Of a DNA stretch of 33,607 nt, positions 8,084 to 15,607 are shown in pieces. Position 1 is the first letter of the stretch. Each line of letters begins with the position of its first letter. The stretch is from positions 1 to 33,607 of the forward strand of contig CAKRRN010000026.1 in assembly GCA_934394435.1 (NCBI GenBank), in the 5' to 3' direction. Made by a program: the position numbers and the translations under genes. The notes beneath the pieces are model-generated. The model was not told the DNA's origin. It saw nothing but the letters and a program-made list of their open reading frames with translations, and did no database searches. Origin of the DNA: an uncultured Bacteroidaceae bacterium. Its GTDB lineage: Bacteria; Bacteroidota; Bacteroidia; Bacteroidales; Bacteroidaceae.

Positions 8084-8537
8084 GGCTCACCCGATAAATC
8101 AGGGGGAGAGTCTCGGACCTAAATCCACAGGCGTAACCTGTACTTATAAGCCAGCTTGCTTGTCTGTACAAAGGATATAATAATAAGACCCATACGAAAA
8201 CGGCTCTTTTTATTTCCCTAGTTGGAGAAAAATATCTCCCTAGTTAGAAAAAAAGAAAAGGACTATTATGATAGCCCACTATTACCGTTTTACAAAATGG
8301 ATTGTGCGTCTACCTTTTTGCTGTTTGTACCGTGAGAAAACGTATCTACGGAAATCAATAAAAAGTCTCTCTAAAAAGTAATACTATAATACTTGTCCAT
8401 TTAATACTATATTCAATGGGCATTTAATACGTATTACTAGGCTATTGAATACTATATTACTTGAACATTGAATATTTACCTTGACTACAAAGCCTAATTC
8501 TGTATTCCACTCCCCCCTTTGGTTTATCGGGTGAGCC
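8084..8537. repeat. TIR-bounded non-coding element, most complete copy in the window
   Basis: The left end GGCTCACCCGATAAATCAGG then GGGAG (8084-8108) is the inverted copy of the right end at about 8510-8537 (CCCCCCTTTGGTTTATCGGG then TGAGCC). Between them, no plausible gene is found. The left module (8084-8340) is about 80% identical by eye to 30041-30298. It contains the hairpin ACAGG-cgtaa-CCTGT (8127-8141) and an A-rich direct repeat around CTAGTTGGAGAAAAATAT (8218-8250). The right module (about 8395-8475) is made of degenerate 22-bp units, such as the one starting TTGAATACTATATTACTTGA at 8453. The layout resembles a MITE-like or other non-autonomous mobile element; a structured RNA is an alternative. 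This element fills the gap between the rubredoxin and DUF4295 genes. Confidence 0.7.
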
Positions 8538-8592
8538 GTGATGGATTCGGAATGGTTTAAAGAAAATCAAAATAGTTGAAATCTGACATACA

Positions 8593-8631
8593 TAAAAAAA
8601 GACTGTATCGAGGGTCGTACGATACAGTCTT
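8593..8631 (-). terminator. Terminator of the rpmB-rpmG-DUF4295 operon
   Basis: A 12-bp perfect stem (AAGACTGTATCG at 8599-8610 with CGATACAGTCTT at 8620-8631) is followed on the minus strand by a run of seven T residues. It lies about 40 bp beyond the stop of the last gene. Confidence 0.9.
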
Positions 8632-8669
8632 AATTTTCTTTTATTGGTCTTTCTTCTTAAAGATACTTT

Positions 8670-8828
8670 TTAGTTCTTGAAGAAATCCTTAACAGCCTCA
8701 TTGGGAACCATCTGCTCATCAAATGAGTATGAACCATTCTGAGGATTCTTTACCATCTTGATAACTTTTGTATAGGAACGTCCATCGGTCTTACCAGTCT
8801 GGAGCGTAGCCACAACTTTCTTTGCCAT
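8670..8828 (-). CDS. DUF4295 family small ribosome-associated protein
   Basis: This 52-residue basic protein begins MAKKVVATLQTGKTDGRSYT and ends NEAVKDFFKN. It matches the Bacteroidetes-specific DUF4295 family, which is almost always encoded directly downstream of rpmB and rpmG, exactly as here (22 bp after rpmG). I recall a Bacteroidetes ribosome structure that placed a protein of this kind on the large subunit as an additional ribosomal protein (bL38); this is from memory and should be treated as likely rather than certain. It is encoded in the same operon as two 50S proteins and is followed by the terminator at 8593-8631. Confidence 0.9.
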   Translation of the reverse strand: MAKKVVATLQTGKTDGRSYTKVIKMVKNPQNGSYSFDEQMVPNEAVKDFFKN

Positions 8829-8850
8829 TGTTTTTGAATCTTAAGAGTTA

Positions 8851-9039
8851 TTACTTAATCTCTTTGTGAACAGTCATCCTTTTAAGGATGGGGTTGTACT
8901 TCTTCAACTCCAAACGCTCAGGAGTATTTTTTCTGTTCTTGGTAGTAATATAACGAGAAGTGCCGGGCAGTCCGCTCTGCTTCATCTCTGTGCATTCCAG
9001 AATAACCTGTACTCTGTTGCCTTTAGCTTTCTTTGCCAT
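8851..9039 (-). CDS. rpmG: 50S ribosomal protein bL33
   Basis: The 62-residue protein is a basic 50S subunit component near the E site. The sequence MAKKAKGNRVQVILECTEMK and the downstream YITTKNRKNTPERLELKKYNP are diagnostic of bL33. The second CxxC pair of zinc-binding paralogues is absent (only one Cys in the ECTE motif), so this is the zinc-independent form, and no zinc-containing paralogue is visible in the window. It is preceded by rpmB, 23 bp upstream on the same strand. Confidence 0.96.
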   Translation of the reverse strand: MAKKAKGNRVQVILECTEMKQSGLPGTSRYITTKNRKNTPERLELKKYNPILKRMTVHKEIK

Positions 9040-9062
9040 ATTGTGTGTACTCCTAAACTCTG

Positions 9063-9323
9063 TTAACCGATAACCTTAATGTTTTTCCAATCACAATAGC
9101 CCTGAGCTACAGCATTCTTCAGTGCTGCATCCAAGCCTACCTTGTTGATTAGACGCAAGCCAGATGCACTGATATTCAAGCTAATCCAGCAGTCCTCCTC
9201 TACATAGTAGAATTTCTTGGTGAAGAGATTCACATCAAAATGTCTCTTAGTACGACGTTTTGAGTGTGAAACGTTATTGCCAATCATGGCCTTCTTCCCT
9301 GTAATTTGACAAATCTTAGACAT
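9063..9323 (-). CDS. rpmB: 50S ribosomal protein bL28
   Basis: The 86-residue protein is a 50S subunit component. The N-terminal MSKICQITGKKAMIGNNVSH, with SKRRTKRHFDVNL following, is typical of Bacteroidetes bL28. It contains ICQITG rather than a full CxxC zinc motif. It is the first gene of the operon rpmB-rpmG-DUF4295 and has a canonical promoter at 9372-9403, which gives a leader of about 40 nt. Confidence 0.96.
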   Translation of the reverse strand: MSKICQITGKKAMIGNNVSHSKRRTKRHFDVNLFTKKFYYVEEDCWISLNISASGLRLINKVGLDAALKNAVAQGYCDWKNIKVIG

Positions 9324-9371
9324 TTCATTCTTCTTTTTACTATCTCAAATCAACTTCTTCCAAACAAAGCA

Positions 9372-9403
9372 CAAAGGTATAGCAAATATTTGTAACAGAC
9401 AAA
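9372..9403 (-). promoter_or_regulatory. Promoter of rpmB operon
   Basis: On the minus strand, TTTG (9403-9400) is followed by 20 nt and then TACCTTTG (9379-9372). This is a perfect match to the Bacteroidetes sigma-ABfr consensus spacing and sequence. Confidence 0.85.
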
Positions 9404-9506
9404 CGTTTATCTGCTTTTCTTTCATTTACTTGCTGTTTTCTTCGTTGTGGCCTGTGTAGAAGACGAGTAACGTAGGCTTTGTTTTGATGCTTTGTTGTTG
9501 TTTACT

Positions 9507-10532
9507 TCAGATTGTTCCTCTGCAGTAAGCTGGAGCAGACATGGGGCAGAAGTCATGGTCGCGATACTTGAATGTTCCAGCCATGGCAATCATCGCCGCA
9601 TTGTCTGTGGTATAGCCGAATTTGGGAATGTATACTTTCCAGCCGTACCTCTTGGCGTGGTCAAGAAATGCGTTGCGCAGACCTGTGTTGGCAGAAACGC
9701 CTCCTGCTACAGCTACTTGTTTGATGCCTAAATCTTTGGCTGCCATACGTAATTTTTTCATAAGAATGTCTACGATAGTTTTCTCAAGAGAGGCAGCAAG
9801 ATCGTTAAGATGATGTTTCACGAAGTCGGGGTCGTCCTTGATCCAGTTGCGCAGGGAATATAGAAAACTCGTCTTCAGACCGCTGAAACTATAGTCGTAA
9901 CCGGGTATATTTGGTTTTGAGAATTGGAATGCATCTGGGTTTCCCTGACGAGCAAGACGGTCGATAATGGGGCCACCAGGATATCCCAGTTCCATTACTT
10001 TTGAACATTTGTCAATGGCTTCTCCTGCGGCATCGTCTATGGTCTGTCCGATAATCTCCATGTCCTTGTAGGATTTCACAAGAACGATTTGGCTGTTTCC
10101 TCCGCTTACAAGCAAACAGAGAAAAGGGAAAGTAGGGGATACATAATCATCATTTTCTGTATGGATGAAGTGTGCCAATATGTGACCCTGCAGATGATTG
10201 ACATCGATCATGGGGATTCCGAGCGAAGCGGCAAGTCCTTTGGCAAATGAAACGCCCACAAGCAGAGAGCCCATAAGTCCTGGACCGCGAGTGAAGGCTA
10301 TTGCTGTTAGCTGTTCTCTCTCCACGCCTGCCTTCTTTAGTGCTTGATCTACCACGGGTACGATATTTTTCTCATGGGCACGGCTGGCTAATTCGGGAAC
10401 GACGCCTCCGTACGCTTCGTGAACAGCTTGGCTGGCGGTTACGTTACTCAGTAGGATACCATCGCGCATCACGGCTGCTGAGGTGTCGTCACAGCTGCTT
10501 TCGATTCCTAATATATAGATATTCTCGTTCAT
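9507..10532 (-). CDS. tsaD: tRNA N6-adenosine threonylcarbamoyltransferase TsaD
   Basis: TsaD transfers the threonylcarbamoyl group to A37 of ANN-decoding tRNAs, working with TsaB, TsaC and TsaE. The 341-residue length is normal. ILGIESSCDDTSAA opens the ASKHA ATPase fold, the metal ligands are His113 and His117 in VNHLQGHILAHF, DDAAGEAIDK lies near residue 166, and GGVSANTGLRNAF near residue 278 and TTDNAAMIA near residue 309 complete the active site. It lies 90 bp downstream of map on the same strand and is probably transcribed with it. Confidence 0.97.
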   Translation of the reverse strand: MNENIYILGIESSCDDTSAAVMRDGILLSNVTASQAVHEAYGGVVPELASRAHEKNIVPVVDQALKKAGVEREQLTAIAFTRGPGLMGSLLVGVSFAKGLAASLGIPMIDVNHLQGHILAHFIHTENDDYVSPTFPFLCLLVSGGNSQIVLVKSYKDMEIIGQTIDDAAGEAIDKCSKVMELGYPGGPIIDRLARQGNPDAFQFSKPNIPGYDYSFSGLKTSFLYSLRNWIKDDPDFVKHHLNDLAASLEKTIVDILMKKLRMAAKDLGIKQVAVAGGVSANTGLRNAFLDHAKRYGWKVYIPKFGYTTDNAAMIAMAGTFKYRDHDFCPMSAPAYCRGTI

Positions 10533-10622
10533 TGTCTTCTTGTTTCGATAAGTCCTTTTTTGGCAGGTTTCTCTTTTTCCCTTGGTCTCTCTGCAAATCG
10601 GATCTCGGACCCCTTTTTCTTT

Positions 10623-11459
10623 TTAGTGTGTCAGAATTTCGACTCCATTCTCGGTCATCACATATGTATGTTCCCACTGTGCACTATCAGAACCATCTTC
10701 TGTGAGTACAATCCATTCTGTGGGGTCCTCTGCATCGCCACATACTTCCCAGTCTCCCTCGTTGATCATAGGTTCGATAGTGAAAACCATGCCTGGCACA
10801 AGTAGCATACCTGTTCCCTTGCGTCCGTAATGAACGATGTCGGGCTCTTCGTGGAACTCTAATCCTACACCATGTCCGCATAGGTCACGCACCACGGAGT
10901 AGCCATTGCTGTGTGCCAGTTTTGCAATTGCATTGCCAAGGTCTCCTACAAACACATAGGGTTCTGAGCAGACTTTTTCGCCTACCTTTAGGCAATCCCA
11001 TGCCACATCCACCAGTCTCTGACGCTCTGGGGTTGTCTTTCCGATGACAAACATTCGGCTCGCATCCGCATAATAGCCATCGAGTATTGTGGTGCAGTCT
11101 ACATTGATGATGTCTCCTTCTTCCAGCACGTCTTCTGTTGAAGGTATTCCGTGACAAACCACATCGTTGATGCTTGTGCAACAACTGTTAGGAAATCCCT
11201 CATAGTGGAGTGGGGCAGGAATGCCTCCATGCTTTGTTGTGAAGTCATAGACCAGTTTGTCAATCTCGAGTGTATTCATTCCCTCGTGGATTTTATCAGC
11301 CACCAGATCAAGAACAGCCGTATTCAGTACTCCTGCCTTGCGTATTCCTTCTATCTGTTCGTTGGTCTTTATGAGGTCTCTGGTAGGTACTCTTTTCCCT
11401 TTTTCCTGCCATTCCATGATTTTTAAGTCCATCTCTGTGGGCTCAAGTCCAGCAGGCAC
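10623..11459 (-). CDS. map: Type I methionine aminopeptidase
   Basis: This enzyme removes the initiator Met from nascent proteins. The pita-bread core is intact: LHYEGFPNSCCTSINDVVCHG, the metal-binding Asp pair in DIINVDCTT and YYADASRMF, the His in CGHGVGLEFHEEP, Glu in FTIEPM and the final Glu in QWEHTYVMTENG. The 278 residues given start at a GTG (11459). The reading frame stays open upstream to a TAA at 11478-11480 and, beyond it, an ATG-ATG at 11498-11493 in the same frame, giving MMAARK-stop-IKQQWFVPAGLEPTEMD. The WFVPAGLEPTEMD stretch looks like conserved N-terminal sequence, so the start is uncertain: GTG 11459, or ATG at 11426 (MDLKIMEW). Confidence 0.92.
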   Translation of the reverse strand: MPAGLEPTEMDLKIMEWQEKGKRVPTRDLIKTNEQIEGIRKAGVLNTAVLDLVADKIHEGMNTLEIDKLVYDFTTKHGGIPAPLHYEGFPNSCCTSINDVVCHGIPSTEDVLEEGDIINVDCTTILDGYYADASRMFVIGKTTPERQRLVDVAWDCLKVGEKVCSEPYVFVGDLGNAIAKLAHSNGYSVVRDLCGHGVGLEFHEEPDIVHYGRKGTGMLLVPGMVFTIEPMINEGDWEVCGDAEDPTEWIVLTEDGSDSAQWEHTYVMTENGVEILTH

Positions 11460-11518
11460 AAACCATTGCTGTTTTATTTATTTTCTTGCTGCCATCATAA
11501 ATGTATTTTTCTCTGGTG

Positions 11519-11526
11519 CAAAGTTA
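11519..11526 (-). promoter_or_regulatory. Putative -7 box for map-tsaD
   Basis: TAACTTTG on the minus strand matches TAnnTTTG and lies 20 nt before the ATG-ATG at 11498 and about 60 nt before the GTG at 11459. No -33 match is seen at the expected place, which falls in the terminator stem. Confidence 0.55.
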
Positions 11527-11534
11527 CGAAAAAA

Positions 11535-11560
11535 GGGGAGACCCTTAGTCGTGTCTCCCC
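11535..11560 (-). terminator. Terminator downstream of the aldolase gene
   Basis: GGGGAGAC (11535-11542) pairs with GTCTCCCC (11553-11560). On the minus strand the stem is followed by six T residues, so it would end the kdgK-kdgA transcript 10 bp past the aldolase stop and insulate map. Confidence 0.85.
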
Positions 11561-11569
11561 CTTAAAACT

Positions 11570-12238
11570 TTATTTGCGTATTTGTTTGATGAGTGTCAGC
11601 ACTTCTCTGCATCGCTGTGTGACAGCTGACCAGTTGCCTTCGGAAACACTTCCCTTGGGAAATAGCTTGCTTCCGAGGCCCACACAGAACGCCCCTGCCT
11701 GAAACCATCCACGCAGATTATCTTCGTCGGGTGATACGCCTCCTGTCACCATAACTCTTGTCCATGGGCAGGGAGCCATCAATGCCTTGATGAACGAGGG
11801 ACCGTAGGTTTCGCCTGGAAACACTTTTGTTATTTCACACCCTATCTCTTGGGCATAGCCAATTTCGCTTACGGTACCGCATCCTGGAATGTAAGGAATC
11901 TGCCTACGGTTACATACCTTTGCAACCTCTTCGTTAAACAATGGTCCCACCACAAAGCAAGCTCCCATCTGAATGTAAAGTGCTGCTGTTGGGGCATCCA
12001 CTACAGAGCCTACGCCGAGAGCTAAATCAGGACAGTGTAAGCTGACGTAGTTCATACAGTAGGCAAACACATCCTGTGCAAAATCTCCTCGATTAGTGAA
12101 TTCGAAAACACGTACGCCTCCCTCATAGCATGACTGTATCACCTTGCAAGCCGTCTGTCTGTCTGCATGATAGAAAACGGGTACCATGCCTGTGTCTGCC
12201 ATTTTTGAGATAACCTGTAGTTTATCGTATCTTGCCAT
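11570..12238 (-). CDS. kdgA: KDPG/KHG aldolase (2-dehydro-3-deoxy-6-phosphogluconate aldolase)
   Basis: This class I aldolase splits KDPG to pyruvate and glyceraldehyde-3-phosphate. The 222 residues form a TIM barrel, with the proton-relay Glu46 in VFEFTNRG and the Schiff-base Lys138 in EITKVFPGE; GAGSVVDAPTAALY-type phosphate-loop residues are seen as GVGSVVDAPTAA at about 75-86. It lies 47 bp downstream of the KDG kinase on the same strand, so the two form the last two steps of uronate or ketodeoxygluconate catabolism in one operon that ends at 11535-11560. The name eda is equally valid. Confidence 0.93.
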   Translation of the reverse strand: MARYDKLQVISKMADTGMVPVFYHADRQTACKVIQSCYEGGVRVFEFTNRGDFAQDVFAYCMNYVSLHCPDLALGVGSVVDAPTAALYIQMGACFVVGPLFNEEVAKVCNRRQIPYIPGCGTVSEIGYAQEIGCEITKVFPGETYGPSFIKALMAPCPWTRVMVTGGVSPDEDNLRGWFQAGAFCVGLGSKLFPKGSVSEGNWSAVTQRCREVLTLIKQIRK

Positions 12239-12285
12239 TTCTTTCTGATGATGTTTTTTGTATAAAATGAAGTTATGCTTTGCAC

Positions 12286-13308
12286 TTATCTTTGCACTCG
12301 TCCGTTGGCGTTTCCTTCAACCAGCGACTTGATTTCCTCTGCAGACACCATGTTGACATCTCCTGGGATGGTATGCTTCAGGGCACTGGCTGCTGTGGCA
12401 AACTCTAATGCTTCTGCAGGCTTCATACCTGTTGTCAGCCCATGTATCAGACCTGCGGAGAAACTGTCTCCCGCTCCGACTCGGTCTACGATAGGGCTAA
12501 TTTCATAGCGTTTGCTTACATGAAAGTCTTGCCCGTCATAAATCATTGCCTTCCATCCGTTGTGTGATGCGCTGAAACTCTCACGCAGGGTACATGCTAC
12601 GTATTTGAAGCCAAATCGCTCGTTTAGTGTACGGGCAGTCTGCATGTAGCATTCGGCGTCCGTCTTGCCAGAGTTAATGTCAGCGTTATTTTTCACACCA
12701 AGCGTCTTTTCTGCATCTTCTTCGTTACCGATACATACGTCAACATATTGCATGAGGGGTATCATGGTTCGTATGGCCTCTTCTTTAGTCCACAATTTGC
12801 TACGGAAGTTTAGGTCGCAGCTGACGGTCACGCCAGCCTGTTTTGCGGCCTTGCATGCTGCTTCCAGGCATGCTGCCACTTGTTTCCCTAAAGCAGGAGT
12901 AATACCACTCCAATGAAACCAGTCTGCACCTTGGAATATTTTCTCAAAGTCGAAATCCTCAGCTTTCGCTTCGCTTATGCTGCTGTGGGCACGGTCATAA
13001 ATAACTTTGCTTGGGCGCATGCAGACTCCTGTCTCCAGATAGTAGATGCCCAATCGCTCTCCTCCACGTGCCACGTAATCAGTATGTACGCCGAATTGTC
13101 TAAGACTGTTGATGGCTGCGCTGCCTACTTCATGTACAGGCACACGACTTACGAAGTACGTATCATGTCCGTAATTGGCAAGACTTACAGCCACGTTGGC
13201 TTCTCCTCCTCCATAATTAGCACAGAAAGATTCTGATTGTATGATGCGCTTGTTTCCTAATGTGGATAGGCGAAGCATTATCTCGCCCATGGTTATTATC
13301 TTGGCCAT
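12286..13308 (-). CDS. kdgK: 2-keto-3-deoxygluconate kinase (PfkB family)
   Basis: This ribokinase-family enzyme phosphorylates 2-keto-3-deoxygluconate to KDPG. The 340 residues show the N-terminal MGEIMLRL and NYGGGEANVAVSLA substrate motif, the NEEDAE motif near 195 and the C-terminal PfkB signature DRVGAGDSFSAGL, with catalytic Asp281. The kinase-aldolase pair with kdgA supports the KDG assignment over other PfkB sugars, though the substrate is inferred from context. A possible -7 box (TATTTTTG, plus strand 13356-13363) lies upstream. The uronate isomerase and dehydratase genes that would supply KDG are not in this window. Confidence 0.9.
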   Translation of the reverse strand: MAKIITMGEIMLRLSTLGNKRIIQSESFCANYGGGEANVAVSLANYGHDTYFVSRVPVHEVGSAAINSLRQFGVHTDYVARGGERLGIYYLETGVCMRPSKVIYDRAHSSISEAKAEDFDFEKIFQGADWFHWSGITPALGKQVAACLEAACKAAKQAGVTVSCDLNFRSKLWTKEEAIRTMIPLMQYVDVCIGNEEDAEKTLGVKNNADINSGKTDAECYMQTARTLNERFGFKYVACTLRESFSASHNGWKAMIYDGQDFHVSKRYEISPIVDRVGAGDSFSAGLIHGLTTGMKPAEALEFATAASALKHTIPGDVNMVSAEEIKSLVEGNANGRVQR

Positions 13309-13412
13309 ACGTTCAAATGTAGTATTATATTTGCAATGTTTATACTAATTCTTTGCAAAAATATACAAAGAAGTTGAGAAAAACATAGGTTGCACCGAGT
13401 TTTCTTTCTTTT

Positions 13413-13436
13413 CTTTGCTAAAAGTTTTTAGCGAAG
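13413..13436. promoter_or_regulatory. Imperfect dyad in the divergent kdgK-nhaC promoter region
   Basis: CTTTGCTAAAAG (13413-13424) and TTTTTAGCGAAG (13425-13436) form a near-perfect inverted repeat with one mismatched arm base. It sits between the start of kdgK and that of nhaC, where an operator would be expected. Confidence 0.45.
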
Positions 13437-13473
13437 CGTCCCCAAGTGCGGAAAAAGTAGTACTTTCGTGGTC

Positions 13474-14829
13474 ATGGAACAGACTATAAGTTACAAGAGA
13501 GGACTTTTGTCTCTTAGCCCTTTATTGGTCTTTCTGCTTGTGTACTTTGTACTCAGCATGGTGGCTGATGATTTTTATGCGGTACCCATTACGGTAGCGT
13601 TTCTGATTGCATGCGGTTTTTCCCTATTCACTATTCCTGGAATGGGGATAGGCCAGCGATTCCAAGTCTTGGTGGAGGGAGCCTGCAAGCCAGGTCTGAT
13701 GACTATGATTTGGATATTTATTCTGGCAGGTGCTTTTGCTTCGACAGCCAAGCAGACTGGAGCAATAGATGCTACGGTAAACCTTTGCGTGCAGTTGCTC
13801 CCATCTAATATGATACTTTGCGGCCTCTTTCTTGCGGCTTGCTTCGTGTCTCTGAGTGTGGGCACCAGTGTGGGTACCATTGCTGCTCTGACTCCCATAG
13901 CATCAGGCATGGCTCTTCATGCAGGCTTTTCTCTGCCACTTACGGTTGCTGTGGTGGTGGGAGGCGCTTTCTTTGGCGACAATCTGAGTTTCATCTCCGA
14001 TACGACTATTATGGCAACAAAAACTCAGGGATGTGAGTTGAAAGATAAGTTTCGGAGCAATGTGCGTATTGCCGTTCCTGCTGCCATGATTTGTATTGTA
14101 CTCTATTTGGTAGTGGGAAACACACAACAGATTTCACCGATGGCTGATACTTCTGCCACCGTGAATCCTCTTTTGGTTATACCTTATATATATATACTGG
14201 TGGCGGCACTTTGCGGCATGGACGTGATGCTGGTGCTCATAACGGGTACATTCATGTCTGGCATGCTTGGACTTATCTTACGCACCTTTGATGTCTACGG
14301 ATGGTTTCATGCAATGAATCAAGGTGTGATGGGGATGAGCGAACTTATTGTAGTTACCATGTTGGCAGGCGGACTTGTCGAGGGTATGAAGCGCACAGGA
14401 GGTATAGAATTTATTATGCAGAAGCTTTCGTATCGGGTGTCAGGCAAGCGTGCCGCAGAGTTCAGCATTGCAGCCTTGGTGGTTTTTGCAGACATCTGTA
14501 CAGCCAACAATACCATAGCCATTCTGACTGTGGGGCCCCTTGCACGTGAGATTAGTACGCGTTTCCATCTTGACGCACGCCGTACGGCAAGCCTCCTTGA
14601 TACCTTTAGCTGTTTTGCACAAGGGCTCATCCCTTATGGTGCGCAAATGCTCATAGCTGCTGGATTGGCAAAAATAAACCCATTGCAAATCATGCCTTAC
14701 CTCTATTATCCCTATATCTTAGGAGGCGTGGCTTTGCTTTACATAATTATTCAACGTCATGAAAAAAAAGATTCTATTACTGCCTCTGCTGACACTGGCA
14801 TGTGCCTGCACGGGCAATCAGACAGGTAA
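13474..14829 (+). CDS. nhaC: Na+/H+ antiporter, NhaC family
   Basis: This membrane antiporter exchanges sodium for protons and supports pH and sodium homeostasis. About eleven to twelve hydrophobic segments are present over 451 residues, with the family motifs SVGTSVGTIAALTPIA near 130, VVGGAFFGDNLSFISDTTIMATKT near 166-190 and FSCFAQGLIPYGAQ in the last third. The start is taken at the ATG (13474), with GTG at 13468 as an alternative. The 3' end overlaps the next gene by 71 nt, and the final 24 residues (after IIIQRHEKKD) do not look membrane-like. A shorter ancestral C-terminus is plausible. Confidence 0.92.
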   Translation: MEQTISYKRGLLSLSPLLVFLLVYFVLSMVADDFYAVPITVAFLIACGFSLFTIPGMGIGQRFQVLVEGACKPGLMTMIWIFILAGAFASTAKQTGAIDATVNLCVQLLPSNMILCGLFLAACFVSLSVGTSVGTIAALTPIASGMALHAGFSLPLTVAVVVGGAFFGDNLSFISDTTIMATKTQGCELKDKFRSNVRIAVPAAMICIVLYLVVGNTQQISPMADTSATVNPLLVIPYIYILVAALCGMDVMLVLITGTFMSGMLGLILRTFDVYGWFHAMNQGVMGMSELIVVTMLAGGLVEGMKRTGGIEFIMQKLSYRVSGKRAAEFSIAALVVFADICTANNTIAILTVGPLAREISTRFHLDARRTASLLDTFSCFAQGLIPYGAQMLIAAGLAKINPLQIMPYLYYPYILGGVALLYIIIQRHEKKDSITASADTGMCLHGQSDR

Positions 14830-15595
14830 TCAGACAGGGGAGGATTCCACAACAGTTGATTCTGTGAGAGAAGTCACACTCGATACCATTTCCCTACATT
14901 TGCACAAAAACCTCATAGAGGGTAAGGAAGCACCCTGTTATGATATCGTCTACAAACTGCTTGCTGCTAAGGGAGATGACGAGCTGTCACGCTTGTTTAA
15001 CGAAGAACTGTCTCGTGGGCTGTTTGACAAGGCTGGCATGCAGGTTGATTCTGCCATGCGTTTCCAAGCCGACTCTGTTGCTGCCTCGTTTACGTCAGAT
15101 TTAAAGGAGTTCTATGAACCAGACAACGAATACGACTTTGCATTCAAGTACACCTACGAGGTAAAGGCTGATGTCAAGGAAGATTCCTATCCAGGCATTG
15201 CTGCCTACACCACGGAGCTGACCACCTACACGGGCGGTGCACATGGTGGGTATTTGCTTACGGGACTCAATCTTAACAAAAAGACTGGGCATGCGATACT
15301 TCGTGACGATTTCTTTCAGAAAGACAAATTGTCTGATGTAAAGCATCTGGTAGAGAAGAGTCTGATGGAACATAACGGTTGTACCACCATGAGTCAGCTG
15401 GTAGAGCGCACGGGTATTTGTTCGCTTGGAGAAGTGTATGTTAGCGACAACAACTTCCTTCTGCTCCAAGACAGCGTGGAGTTTATCTACAATCCTTACG
15501 AGGTTGCTTCATGGGCAAACGGACTCATCACCACACGGGTGGCATACTCTGAATTGGCTCCTTGCACCAAACAGGACATTCTTCCCAAGAAATAA
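14759..15595 (+). CDS. DUF3298 (RsiV-like) lipoprotein
   Basis: The 278-residue protein starts with a lipoprotein signal (MKKKILLLPLLTLACACTGN; acylated Cys at 15 or 17). Residues about 35-140 resemble DUF4163/PdaC-type sequence, and the C-terminal part (about 160-265) contains GGAHGGYLLTGLNLNKKTGH, FYLTEDSLEF-like QDSVEFIYNPYEVASWA and the LD motif typical of DUF3298, as in RsiV, where the domain binds lysozyme or cell-wall ligands. The role here is unknown; envelope sensing or stabilisation is inference. It overlaps nhaC by 71 nt in another frame, and rsmG follows 12 bp later. Confidence 0.85.
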   Translation: MKKKILLLPLLTLACACTGNQTGNQTGEDSTTVDSVREVTLDTISLHLHKNLIEGKEAPCYDIVYKLLAAKGDDELSRLFNEELSRGLFDKAGMQVDSAMRFQADSVAASFTSDLKEFYEPDNEYDFAFKYTYEVKADVKEDSYPGIAAYTTELTTYTGGAHGGYLLTGLNLNKKTGHAILRDDFFQKDKLSDVKHLVEKSLMEHNGCTTMSQLVERTGICSLGEVYVSDNNFLLLQDSVEFIYNPYEVASWANGLITTRVAYSELAPCTKQDILPKK

Positions 15596-15607
15596 CTGAA
15601 ATATTCC

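Noticed and set aside
13575..13910. 111-codon ORF antisense to nhaC
   Set aside because: Shadow of an antiporter gene with strong membrane-protein signals on the plus strand.
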